Part shown: piece after piece, positions 1 through 5,234 of the stretch
Numbering within the stretch: the stretch's first letter is position 1
Layout: every line of letters starts with the position of its first letter
DNA from: DATKQY01 sp035532475
GTDB lineage: Bacteria > Actinomycetota > Acidimicrobiia > Acidimicrobiales > Bog-793
DNA length: 5,234 bases
Reading direction: 5' to 3'
Assembly (NCBI GenBank): GCA_035532475.1
Contig: DATKQY010000068.1
Coordinates: forward strand, 1 to 5,234
Made by a program: the position numbers and the translations under genes
Notes under the pieces: generated by a model
Seen by the model: the letters and a program-made list of their open reading frames with translations, nothing else
The model's database searches: none
What the model was told of the DNA's origin: nothing

Positions 1-255
1 GAGTCCGGCCTCGCACGCCTCGTCGCCCCGCACTACGCGCGCGCCGAGGACGAGGCCCGCAGCCTGCTCCGGGAGATCTTCTCCTCCCCGGCCGATCTCG
101 AGATCGAAGGGACGCGCCTCCACGTCCGGATCGAGCCGCTGTCGGCTCCGCGTCGGACCAAGGCGCTGGCCAGTCTCTGCGCGGACCTCACCGCCACCGA
201 GACGACTTACCCCGGCACGAACCTGACCCTCGTCTACTCGGTGAAAGACCGATGA
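1..255 (+). CDS. C-terminal fragment of a putative transposase-like protein (5' end outside window)
   Basis: Frame 1 is open from the first base to a TGA at 253-255, giving 84 residues with no start inside, so this is the 3' end of a longer gene. The fragment has charged helical stretches (VAPHYARAEDEARSLLREIF) and then a strand-rich end with PRRTKALASLC, TETTYPGTNLTL and VYSVKDR. From memory, this ending (PRR.KA.A.LC..L..T.T.YPGT.L.L.YSVK) resembles the tails of large actinobacterial proteins annotated as putative transposases; I could not run a search. Catalytic residues would lie outside the window, so activity cannot be judged. If the call is right, the end of that element should lie in the spacer 256-471. 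It could instead be an unrelated hypothetical protein. Codon use is GC-rich and typical of a real gene, so coding status is more certain than function. Confidence 0.55.
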   Translation, partial: ESGLARLVAPHYARAEDEARSLLREIFSSPADLEIEGTRLHVRIEPLSAPRRTKALASLCADLTATETTYPGTNLTLVYSVKDR

Positions 256-471
256 GCGGCTGCAGCGACTTTGGCCCTACATCAGGAGGTCTGGATTCCG
301 CGAACTCGGCCACCGTCTGAACGGACCTATTAGGACAGTGTGAGGGTGTTTCTGCCCTCCGCGCTGCCGGCCAGGGCTTTTCTCCGATCAGGGCCAGACT
401 TTCAATGAATTCGCCGTGCTCCCGTTCCGTAATGCCACGGTACGCGCGACCGGTCCGCATATCTTGAAGGG
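256..471. other. Intergenic spacer between the left partial gene and the exported repeat protein
   Basis: This 216-base stretch has lower GC than the flanking genes and includes AT-richer patches around 325-352 and 375-412. A 90-codon minus-strand frame crosses it (188-460), but it runs into the left gene and shows no recognisable protein. If the left gene is a transposase, the element's terminal repeat should lie here, but I cannot define one without a second copy. TGGCCCT near 273-279 recurs inverted as AGGGCCA near 391-397, which is too short to interpret. The last dozen bases form the candidate leaderless promoter listed separately. Confidence 0.5.
460..471 (+). promoter_or_regulatory. 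Candidate -10 element for a leaderless transcript
   Basis: TATCTT at 460-465 fits the actinobacterial -10 pattern TANNNT. It is followed by six bases (GAAGGG) and then the ATG at 472, so transcription would be expected to begin on or next to the A of the start codon. Leaderless mRNAs arranged this way are common in actinobacteria. It would explain why the only purine-rich stretch (GAAGGG) directly abuts the ATG, too close for normal Shine-Dalgarno use. No convincing -35 hexamer is visible about 17 bases upstream. This is inference from sequence only. Confidence 0.4.
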
Positions 472-2430
472 ATGACCCGGAACTCTGCGGCTTCTCTCCG
501 ACGATCGAGCCGGTCCATGCGACCGGCCCTCGTCGGCGCCGTCAGCCTTCTCGCGGTGCTGAGCCTGACCTTCATCACGTCGGAGCCCGCCTCGGCGTCC
601 CCCTCCGGTGTCGGTGTTTCGGCCGAGCAGCGCCTCCGGGTCGGACCCGTCGGCGCCGCCGGCGAGGAGCACGGGCCGGGACCCGCGCTGCCCGAGAGCC
701 GGCCCTCTTCCACAGACGGGCTCGAAGCCCATCTCGTGCGTGACGCCGCGAGCGCGCCGACGACGTCGGCAGACAACTCCTATTACCTGCTCGAGTCGAA
801 CGGCGTCCTCCACCAGTACGGGAGCGCGAGCTTCTTCGGCTCGCTCGCCCACGAGCGCCTGGGAGCGCCGATCGTCGCCGGAGCCCCGACGGCGGACGGC
901 AAGGGCTACTGGCTCGTCACGGCGAACGGCAGCGTGCGCAACCTGGGCGACGCCGGCTTCTTCGGCTCGGCCGTGCATCTCCATCTCGCCGAGCCGGTGA
1001 CCGCGTTCGCCGCCACGCCGGACGGCAAAGGCTACTGGCTCGTCACGGCGAACGGGAGCGTCCACAACTACGGCGACGCCAGGTTCTTCGGCTCGCCGAT
1101 CCACGAGCGGCTGCCCGCCGCGGTGAGCGGGTTCGCGACGACGACCGACGGCGAGGGCTACTGGATCGTCACCGCGAAGGGCAACCTCTACCAGTACGGG
1201 GACGCGCACTTCGTCGGCTCGCCGGTCGAGCACCACATAAGGACCTCGACGGTCGTCTCGATCGCCCCGACGCCGAGCGACGCCGGCTACTGGATCTCGA
1301 CGAGCCGCGGCAGCGTCTACCCCTACGGCGACGCCGTCTTCTACCGATCGGCGGTGCACCGCAAGCTCGCCGAGCCCGTCGTCTCGCTCACCGCCACGCC
1401 CGACGGCAAGGGCTACTGGCTCGCCACGGCGAGCGGCGCCATCTTCGCCTACGGGGACGCGGCCTCCTCGGGCTCGCTCGCCCACGCCTCGCCGCGGACG
1501 GACAAGGTCGTCAGCCTCGTCCGCTCCACGCTGGCGGAGGTGCTGCCGCCGCCGCCGCCGACCACGACGGCCACCGACACCGCGACGACCAGCCCGTTGA
1601 CGGCGTCGCCGTTCGCCCACGGGAGCTTCGGCTACGACATCTCGGACTACCAGTGCTCCGGCAGCACCGCCAGCACGAGCCTCCCACCGACCTCGGGCAA
1701 CTCGGCGCTCGAGGTCGCCGGCTGGCTCGACAGCGCCGACAACCCCTGCCTCGCGGCCGAGGCGACCTGGGCGACGAACGCCCACACCGGCCAGCAGGGC
1801 TCGGCCTACAGCCTCTACCTGTTCATGAACTCCCCGGACACGAGCACCGCCGCCGGGACCGAGGACGCGACCGGACCCGACGGCACCTGCTCGAGCCTCA
1901 GCGGCACGAACCAGCTCGACTGCCTCGCCTACAACTACGGCTATAACGGGGCCAAGGACGCCTTCGCCTACGCGTCGGCGGTCGGCGTCACCTCGTCGCT
2001 CTGGTGGCTCGACGTCGAGGACGACAACCTCTGCTCGACGAGCTTCTCCTCCTTCCCCTCCTGCTACTGGTCGGGGTCGACCGGCCTCAACGACCTCACG
2101 ATCCAGGGGGCGTTCGACGCGCTCCGCCAGTCCGGGGTCACGGTCGGCATCTACTCGACGAGCGTCCAGTGGCCGGGCATCGCCGGCAGCTACGTGCCCG
2201 CCGGCCCCCAGGTCCCGCTGTGGGTCGCCGGGGCACCCTGGACGAACCCGCCCTACACCGAGTCGGGGCTGCCGAATCAGAGCGCCCTTTCCACCTGGTG
2301 CGCCGGCACGGCGACCTACGGCGGGACGACGGACACCGCCGCCTTCGCCGGTGGCGTTCCCTGGCTGCTCCAGGAGACCCCCGGCAACGAGGCCTCCCCG
2401 TACGGGCTCGATCCGGACTACGCCTGCTGA
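472..2430 (+). CDS. Exported six-repeat (propeller-like) protein with C-terminal GH25-like glycoside hydrolase domain
   Basis: This 652-residue protein is probably secreted and probably acts on peptidoglycan or another surface glycan. Residues 1-42 look like a Sec signal peptide: basic n-region with RR at 10-11, hydrophobic core at about 19-36, likely cleavage after ASA near 42. Residues 103-352 hold six units of about 42 residues with GKGYW, NGSV, YGDA and FFGS motifs. Residues 358-380 form a Pro/Thr linker. Residues 386-652 carry a GH25 (lysozyme-like) skeleton: FGYDISDYQ (D389), WLDVED (D514, E516), GIYS (559-562), LWVAG (583-587) and WLLQ (631-634). All eight cysteines lie in this last domain, suggesting disulfides outside the cell. 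The ATG at 472 is the first start after an in-frame TAA at 430-432; an ATG at 517 (residue 16) would still leave a complete signal peptide. The GH25 assignment is from motif order; a DUF1906-type or catalytically inactive relative is possible. Confidence 0.85.
   Translation: MTRNSAASLRRSSRSMRPALVGAVSLLAVLSLTFITSEPASASPSGVGVSAEQRLRVGPVGAAGEEHGPGPALPESRPSSTDGLEAHLVRDAASAPTTSADNSYYLLESNGVLHQYGSASFFGSLAHERLGAPIVAGAPTADGKGYWLVTANGSVRNLGDAGFFGSAVHLHLAEPVTAFAATPDGKGYWLVTANGSVHNYGDARFFGSPIHERLPAAVSGFATTTDGEGYWIVTAKGNLYQYGDAHFVGSPVEHHIRTSTVVSIAPTPSDAGYWISTSRGSVYPYGDAVFYRSAVHRKLAEPVVSLTATPDGKGYWLATASGAIFAYGDAASSGSLAHASPRTDKVVSLVRSTLAEVLPPPPPTTTATDTATTSPLTASPFAHGSFGYDISDYQCSGSTASTSLPPTSGNSALEVAGWLDSADNPCLAAEATWATNAHTGQQGSAYSLYLFMNSPDTSTAAGTEDATGPDGTCSSLSGTNQLDCLAYNYGYNGAKDAFAYASAVGVTSSLWWLDVEDDNLCSTSFSSFPSCYWSGSTGLNDLTIQGAFDALRQSGVTVGIYSTSVQWPGIAGSYVPAGPQVPLWVAGAPWTNPPYTESGLPNQSALSTWCAGTATYGGTTDTAAFAGGVPWLLQETPGNEASPYGLDPDYAC
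778..1527 (+). repeat. Six tandem ~126-bp coding repeats (42-43 aa units)
   Basis: The aromatic residue of the [GY]Y[W/Y] motif falls at protein residues 105, 147, 189, 231, 274 and 316, so the period is 42, 42, 42, 43 and 42 residues. Units 2 and 3 are closest at the DNA level, sharing long identical runs around GGCTACTGGCTCGTCACGGC. Unit 1 is degenerate (SYYLLESNG instead of GKGYWLVTANG), and units 5 and 6 have drifted. Each unit reads as short beta strands (YWLVTA, GSVxNYGDA, FFGS) separated by turns. This suits a beta-propeller blade or a cell-surface repeat; fold and ligand are inference. The degenerate first unit suggests an old array. Confidence 0.85.
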
Positions 2431-2532
2431 CGGGGCGCCCCGTTCGCGAGGCGACCCACCACCCACGCCGGCCGTCGAACGTCCGACCCGCCCCGGGCCG
2501 TCCGGGCTGATCCCGACGGCGCCTCAGCCGTC
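2430..2532. other. Convergent intergenic region with weak dyad symmetries
   Basis: The + strand hydrolase gene and the minus-strand lipoyl gene end facing each other, so transcription should stop here. A perfect 14-base palindrome, ACGGGGCGCCCCGT (2430-2443), begins at the last base of the hydrolase stop codon. A six-pair stem, GACGGC (2515-2520) with GCCGTC (2527-2532), has the lipoyl gene's stop codon in its loop. Neither is followed by a T-run in the relevant direction, so neither is a classical intrinsic terminator. GC-rich hairpins without a U-tract are a possible alternative, but low confidence applies. Confidence 0.25.
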
Positions 2533-2763
2533 CTCGCGGATGCGAGCGACCACGGTCCCGACGTCGACGACCGAGCCCTCCTCGACGAGCAGCTCCTCGA
2601 CGACGCCCGCGGCGCCCGCCTCGATGTCGAAGTCGACCTTGTCCGCCGCCACCGAGACGACGACCGAGGTGGGCGCCACCCGGTCGCCCACCCGGACCTG
2701 GATCGAGCTGACCTCGACATCGATCGTCGACATCCCGACCTTCGGCACCCTGACCTCGATCAT
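2524..2763 (-). CDS. Stand-alone lipoyl/biotinyl-attachment domain protein (79 aa)
   Basis: The product is a single complete lipoyl domain of the type found at the N-terminus of 2-oxoacid dehydrogenase E2 subunits. It starts MIEVRVPKVGMS, has the attachment motif AADKVDFDIEAG with Lys42 as the likely modified residue, and ends with a second half-repeat (EELLVEEGSVVDVGTVVARI). Such a domain is a swinging arm carrying acyl groups between E1, E2 and E3 in the cytoplasm; if biotinylated instead, it would serve a carboxylase. The DKV context and VPKVGMS start favour lipoate. No E2 catalytic or E3-binding domain follows. The ATG at 2763 is chosen because GAAGAGGTGG (2771-2780) lies seven bases upstream and the domain begins there. 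Its ATG overlaps the TGA of the upstream frame (ATGA), typical of translational coupling. No E1, E2 or E3 gene survives next to it, so it appears orphaned. Confidence 0.85.
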   Translation of the reverse strand: MIEVRVPKVGMSTIDVEVSSIQVRVGDRVAPTSVVVSVAADKVDFDIEAGAAGVVEELLVEEGSVVDVGTVVARIREDG

Positions 2764-2840
2764 CGGGCCCCCACCTCTTCCATGACCCCCTGCACCACGG
2801 CGACAATCTCCAGCTGGCTCGGCAGCGCGGCCTCCTCGAG
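2760..2840 (-). pseudogene. Possible C-terminal remnant of a 2-oxoacid dehydrogenase E1-beta subunit
   Basis: In the restored transposase frame, the ~26 residues before the TGA at 2762-2760 contain LEEAALPS, then IVAVV, then VMEEVGAR. From memory this resembles the end of E1-beta (transketolase C-terminal domain) subunits of pyruvate or branched-chain dehydrogenases, which often run PLExAxLPS...IVxAV..VM. IS1595 transposases usually end soon after the RGLLFYRLVEQA motif with unrelated residues. The ATGA overlap with a lipoyl-domain gene is what an E1-beta/lipoyl operon would show. I infer that only this tail of the original gene remains, joined in frame to the transposase. The alternative is that this is simply an unusual transposase tail. 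The evidence is short, so confidence is modest. Confidence 0.35.
2771..2780 (-). promoter_or_regulatory. Ribosome binding site deciding the start of the lipoyl protein
   Basis: On the minus strand GAAGAGGTGG ends seven bases before the ATG at 2763, a good match to a Shine-Dalgarno sequence. It lies inside the coding sequence of the upstream frame (MEEVGAR-stop). It supports translation of the lipoyl domain as its own protein rather than as the tail of the 408-codon open frame that runs through it from 3750. Confidence 0.65.
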
Positions 2841-3823
2841 AGCCTGCTCGACCAGTCGGTAGAACAGCAGCCCGCGATGGGCGGCGTGCCGGCGGTTGAA
2901 GCGGAAGGTGAACGTTCAGGTAGCTCTGCAGGTGGGCCGCGTCATAGCGCCCCTGATGCGTCCCGAGCATCCATCGCTTGGCCAAGGAGGCGACACGGTG
3001 CACCCCAGGAAGGAGCGCGCCGACGTCCTCGCCGCTGGCGGTGGCCGCTCGTTGGCTGTGAGGCTCGTGGAGGTAGCCAAGCCGGGTGACGCCCACATAG
3101 CTCGGCCAGCCATCGGTGACCACGGTGGGCCTCGGCGGCTCGACGGTGTCGCTCACGAAGGCCCGGAGTGACTCGGCCGAGCCGTCGCGCACGACGGCCG
3201 TGCGACAGCGGCCGTACCCGTGCGGCTCCTTGCGTTCCACGGCCACTGCCACCAGTGCCTTCTTGCCCTTCGCCCGTCCGCCGCGCAGTCCCGGCTCCTC
3301 GCCTCCGAAGTAGGTCTCGTCCACCTCGACGGCGCCGGTGAGCCTGTCTCGACCCGGCCGCACGAGGACCGCCCGCAGGCGGTGCAGCATCGCCCACGCC
3401 GTCGGGTACGAGCCGATCTCGAGGGAGCGCTGGAGGCTGAGAGCGGAGATGCCGTCCTTCTGGGAGGCGAACATCCAACAGGCCGCGAACCACACCGTGA
3501 GCGGCGACCTGCGTCGGTCGAACAGCGTGCCGGCCGTCACCGCGGTTTGCGCATTGCACCTCGAGCACTTGTAGCTGCCGTCGGCGACGAGCCAGCCTCC
3601 GGGGTTCTCGCACCTCGGACACACGAAGCCCTGCGGCCACCGCAGCCAGTCGAGGTAGTTCAAACAGTCCTCGTCGGTGGCGAACCATGGCTGGAACGCA
3701 CCGGCCGAGCGCGGGTAGTCGACTCCGCCTCGGGGATGGGCGGTCCGCACGCCGTCAGCGCAGTCGGGTCAGATGAATATCTCGAAGTCAGCTATCACAA
3801 CCCAGCCGGGTCGCGTTTACACC
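2841..3823 (-). mobile_element. IS1595-like insertion sequence remnant, boundaries approximate
   Basis: The element is defined by its transposase. On the 5' side, the minus strand between about 3823 and 3750 is AT-richer than its surroundings, with GGTGTAAACGCGACCC reading inward from 3823. That is a plausible element end because many IS1595 members begin with GG and have short imperfect inverted repeats. The partner repeat should read GGTGTAAAC-like on the + strand near 2700-2850, and none is there. That side therefore appears deleted or recombined, consistent with the foreign-looking protein tail. No target-site duplication can be identified. The right boundary is a guess from composition and the left one from the protein junction. 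Confidence 0.4.
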
Positions 3824-3935
3824 AAGGATGTCGACGACCCTTCGGTGAGCAGGCTGCCTGCCGCCGCGTCGATTCAACCTGCCCGATCGATACGAACCGG
3901 CACCGAGCTTCTAGGCGATGCCTTTGTGATGCTCC
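3751..3935. other. Spacer between L,D-transpeptidase gene and IS1595-like transposase
   Basis: The part near the transposase (3751-3823) probably belongs to the insertion sequence. The remaining ~110 bases follow the stop of the L,D-transpeptidase gene. They contain a dyad, GCAGGC-T-GCCTGC (3849-3861), without a T-run, so it is not a convincing terminator. Short open frames crossing the region show no recognisable protein. No remnant of the body of a 2-oxoacid dehydrogenase E1-beta gene is visible here, as would be expected if the IS had simply inserted without deletion. Confidence 0.4.
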
Positions 3936-5234
3936 TCAAGAGACGTACACGAGGGTCCCGATCGGGTCGTCGTTGAAGACGACCGCTGCGGCCGAGTACG
4001 GGAGCTCCACGCAGCCGAGGCTCTGGGGGAAGCCGTACGCGTAGCGATAGAAGCCGTGGACGGCGTCCCCGCCGTTGAAGTAGGCGACGTACGGGACGCC
4101 GGGATCGTCGTAGTAGTTGCCATCCGGGTTGTAGCCGCTCATCGTCGTCGAGAGGAAGCGGGCGTAGACGGGAAACGTTCCGAGGGCAGTCGGTGCCTGT
4201 GGGATGCCGGTGTTGGTGGGGCTCTGGAAGACCACCGTGCCGTCCTGCCAAACCGAGAGCGTCTCGGGCAGCGCGGTCGAGACCTCGAGGTAGTCGTACG
4301 CGCCGGTCGCGACCTGGCCGGAGGCGACCGCGCTGAGGAGATCCGCCCAGAACGCCGCGGTGAGTTCGCCGTCGTCTTTGAGGCCGTGATCGGATTCGAA
4401 GGCCATGACGGCGCCCTGCACGAGCACGGTGTCGACGCCGGGCTGCCATAGCGAGGAGAGCGAGACGGGAATCTTCGGATACCGCCACGAGAAGGTGCCC
4501 GGTTGCGCACTGAGCGCGACCGCGCCAGCGTCGGTCGGTCCGGCCTCGATCGCCGATGTGCCCGTCGTCGGTGAGATCGTCACCGGCGCCGAGTCCGAAG
4601 ATGGCGCGGAGGCCCTCGACGTCGTCGCGCCCGAGGAGACGGCGCTCGATGCTGGGCCGAGCCCAGCAGCCGGCGCGGCAGCGTCGAAACGAAGCGGGAG
4701 GTAGTCCAGATCCGCTAGGAGCTGCTGGAGCCGCAGCACCGACGGGGCCGGGACGCTGAACGACGCCGTGTACGGCGCCGCGAGCGACTGTCCAAGGCGT
4801 CCGTGGGGGCCTGCCGCACCCGCGGCGACGGTGAGGGAGAGCTTTGAGAGCGGGGTGAAGCACCCGTTCGGCCGGAACACGAGCGTCGTCGAACGCTCGA
4901 GCGTCCAGGTGCCCGGCGTGCTCGGAACCAGCATGGGATCGGTGGTACCGGCGGCGAGCGGCGCGGAGAACTGGACGGCGATCTCATTCGAGAGGCCGAG
5001 GTCCGTCGTGCCGGGGGCGGGTGACGTATCGACGACCTCGAGCGGTGCCGGGGCCAACGTCGAAGGCGGTGCACTGGCCGCCTCGGCGGGAGTCAAATGC
5101 GGTGCACGACCGACGTGCTCGACGACGTTTCCGGCGCTGATGATGAGAACGATGAGGAGGGAGCCGGCGATGGCCAGGCGAACGTGTCGACGCAGACCAC
5201 GTTCCGGTACCGCTCGCGCCGGCTCGTCGACTGC
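3936..5234 (-). CDS. Membrane-anchored L,D-transpeptidase (YkuD domain), N-terminus outside window
   Basis: The enzyme would make 3-3 cross-links between peptidoglycan stem peptides (or attach proteins) at the outer face of the membrane. The frame stays open from the stop (TGA, 3938-3936) to the window edge: 432 visible residues, numbered here from the edge. RRHVR then LAIAGSLLIVLIISAG (about 20-35) is a membrane anchor. Residues 65-161 look like an Ig-like domain (VDTSPAPGTTDLGLSNEIAV... FRPNG). LRLQQLLADLDYLPL (167-181) and LVQGAVMAFESDHGL (271-285) look like a peptidoglycan-binding-type module split by an Ala/Ser/Thr/Pro-rich insert. Residues 314-432 are the YkuD domain, with H393 in AVHGFYRYAYG and nucleophile C408 in PQSLGCVEL. 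The usual SHGC(V)R motif is SLGCVE here; I recall this variant from an actinobacterial subfamily. A TTG at 5096 is not the real start, since it would delete the membrane anchor; no ATG or GTG occurs in frame upstream within the window. Confidence 0.88.
   Translation of the reverse strand, partial: AVDEPARAVPERGLRRHVRLAIAGSLLIVLIISAGNVVEHVGRAPHLTPAEAASAPPSTLAPAPLEVVDTSPAPGTTDLGLSNEIAVQFSAPLAAGTTDPMLVPSTPGTWTLERSTTLVFRPNGCFTPLSKLSLTVAAGAAGPHGRLGQSLAAPYTASFSVPAPSVLRLQQLLADLDYLPLRFDAAAPAAGLGPASSAVSSGATTSRASAPSSDSAPVTISPTTGTSAIEAGPTDAGAVALSAQPGTFSWRYPKIPVSLSSLWQPGVDTVLVQGAVMAFESDHGLKDDGELTAAFWADLLSAVASGQVATGAYDYLEVSTALPETLSVWQDGTVVFQSPTNTGIPQAPTALGTFPVYARFLSTTMSGYNPDGNYYDDPGVPYVAYFNGGDAVHGFYRYAYGFPQSLGCVELPYSAAAVVFNDDPIGTLVYVS

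Larger units (their letters stand above)
2760..3750 (-). pseudogene. IS1595-family (ISXO2-like) transposase, broken by a frameshift
   Basis: This would be a DDE-type transposase moving its insertion sequence. From the GTG at 3750 the first frame gives GVDYPRSAGAFQPWF and LRWPQGFVCPRC, with an N-terminal zinc ribbon (C44, C47, C62, C65). The RNase H-like core has D144 in VDETYFGG and D213 in VVTDGWPSY, then HRVASLAKRWMLGTHQG at 251-267. No Glu is seen at the usual third position; H251 is a candidate, as some IS1595 groups use His or Asn there. After HLQSYLN (residue 279, codon 2916-2914) the reading fails. The conserved FTFRFNRR, RGLLFYRLVEQA continuation lies in another frame from 2912. Comparison with the usual LNEFTFRFNRR suggests two bases are missing (or one extra). 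The restored frame stops at 2762-2760. GTG 3750 is the first start after a TGA at 3771-3769; no good Shine-Dalgarno is visible. It is probably inactive, unless the shift is a sequencing error. Confidence 0.85.

Noticed and set aside
188..460. A 90-codon minus-strand frame covering the left spacer
   Set aside because: It overlaps the end of the left coding sequence, has no recognisable domain and no visible Shine-Dalgarno sequence. Chance is the simpler explanation.
388..2466. A 692-codon open frame on the minus strand antisense to the exported repeat protein
   Set aside because: It has Arg/Gly/Val/Ala-rich composition without recognisable domains and mirrors the 42-residue repeats of the + strand gene. 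This is typical of shadow frames opposite GC-rich codons; the + strand product has a signal peptide and clear motifs.
2905..2920. Programmed ribosomal frameshifting in the transposase
   Set aside because: No slippery run is present at the shift site (AACGTTC), and IS1595 transposases are normally made from a single frame. Mutation or a sequencing error is more likely.
2524..3750. A 408-residue transposase-lipoyl fusion protein
   Set aside because: The segment between residues 280 and 329 is out-of-frame transposase sequence, and the lipoyl domain has its own ribosome binding site and ATG. The fusion is a frameshift artefact.
3849..3861. GCAGGC-T-GCCTGC dyad as an intrinsic terminator for the L,D-transpeptidase gene
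   Set aside because: The arms are separated by one base, so the hairpin would be short once a loop forms, and no T-run follows in the minus-strand direction.
3220..4044. A 274-codon + strand frame opposite the transposase and L,D-transpeptidase
   Set aside because: It spans two unrelated minus-strand genes and the spacer between them, with no recognisable domain.
3874..4863. A 329-codon minus-strand frame inside the L,D-transpeptidase gene
   Set aside because: It is an Arg-rich shifted reading of the same DNA; the other frame gives the clear YkuD and Ig-like domains.

Overview
The window is high-GC DNA that reads best as a chromosomal accessory segment of an actinobacterium, possibly of the Acidimicrobiia. 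Three points suggest this: strongly GC-biased third codon positions, a secreted protein with repeated 'GKGYWLVTANGSV'-type units, and an L,D-transpeptidase with a PQSLGCVEL active-site loop. The taxonomic call rests on remembered family distribution, not on a search.

Layout. The left edge (1-255, + strand) holds the C-terminal 84 codons of a protein whose tail resembles actinobacterial putative transposases. A 216-base spacer follows, ending in a plausible leaderless promoter (TATCTT exactly six bases before an ATG). The main + strand gene (472-2430) encodes a 652-residue exported protein: signal peptide, six repeats of about 42 residues that may form a beta-propeller, a proline/threonine linker, and a cysteine-rich C-terminal domain with the skeleton of a GH25-type muramidase. 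A short convergent intergenic region (2431-2523) separates it from minus-strand genes.

On the minus strand, read from right to left, there are three units. First is a membrane-anchored L,D-transpeptidase (3936 to beyond 5234), whose true start lies outside the window. Second is an IS1595/ISXO2-type transposase (2760-3750), broken by a frameshift near 2913. Third is a small intact lipoyl-domain protein (2524-2763), whose ATG overlaps the TGA of the restored transposase frame.

Interpretation. The two large genes both act on the cell wall: a probable muramidase-like hydrolase and a peptidoglycan cross-linking enzyme. The middle looks like a rearranged insertion site. The last ~26 residues of the restored transposase frame resemble the C-terminus of a 2-oxoacid dehydrogenase E1-beta subunit more than a transposase tail, and no inverted repeat is visible on that side. 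I infer that an IS1595-like element joined, with deletion, to an E1-beta/lipoyl-protein operon, leaving an orphan lipoyl-domain gene. No CRISPR array, tRNA or rRNA is visible, and I see no clear evidence of a wholly new system.
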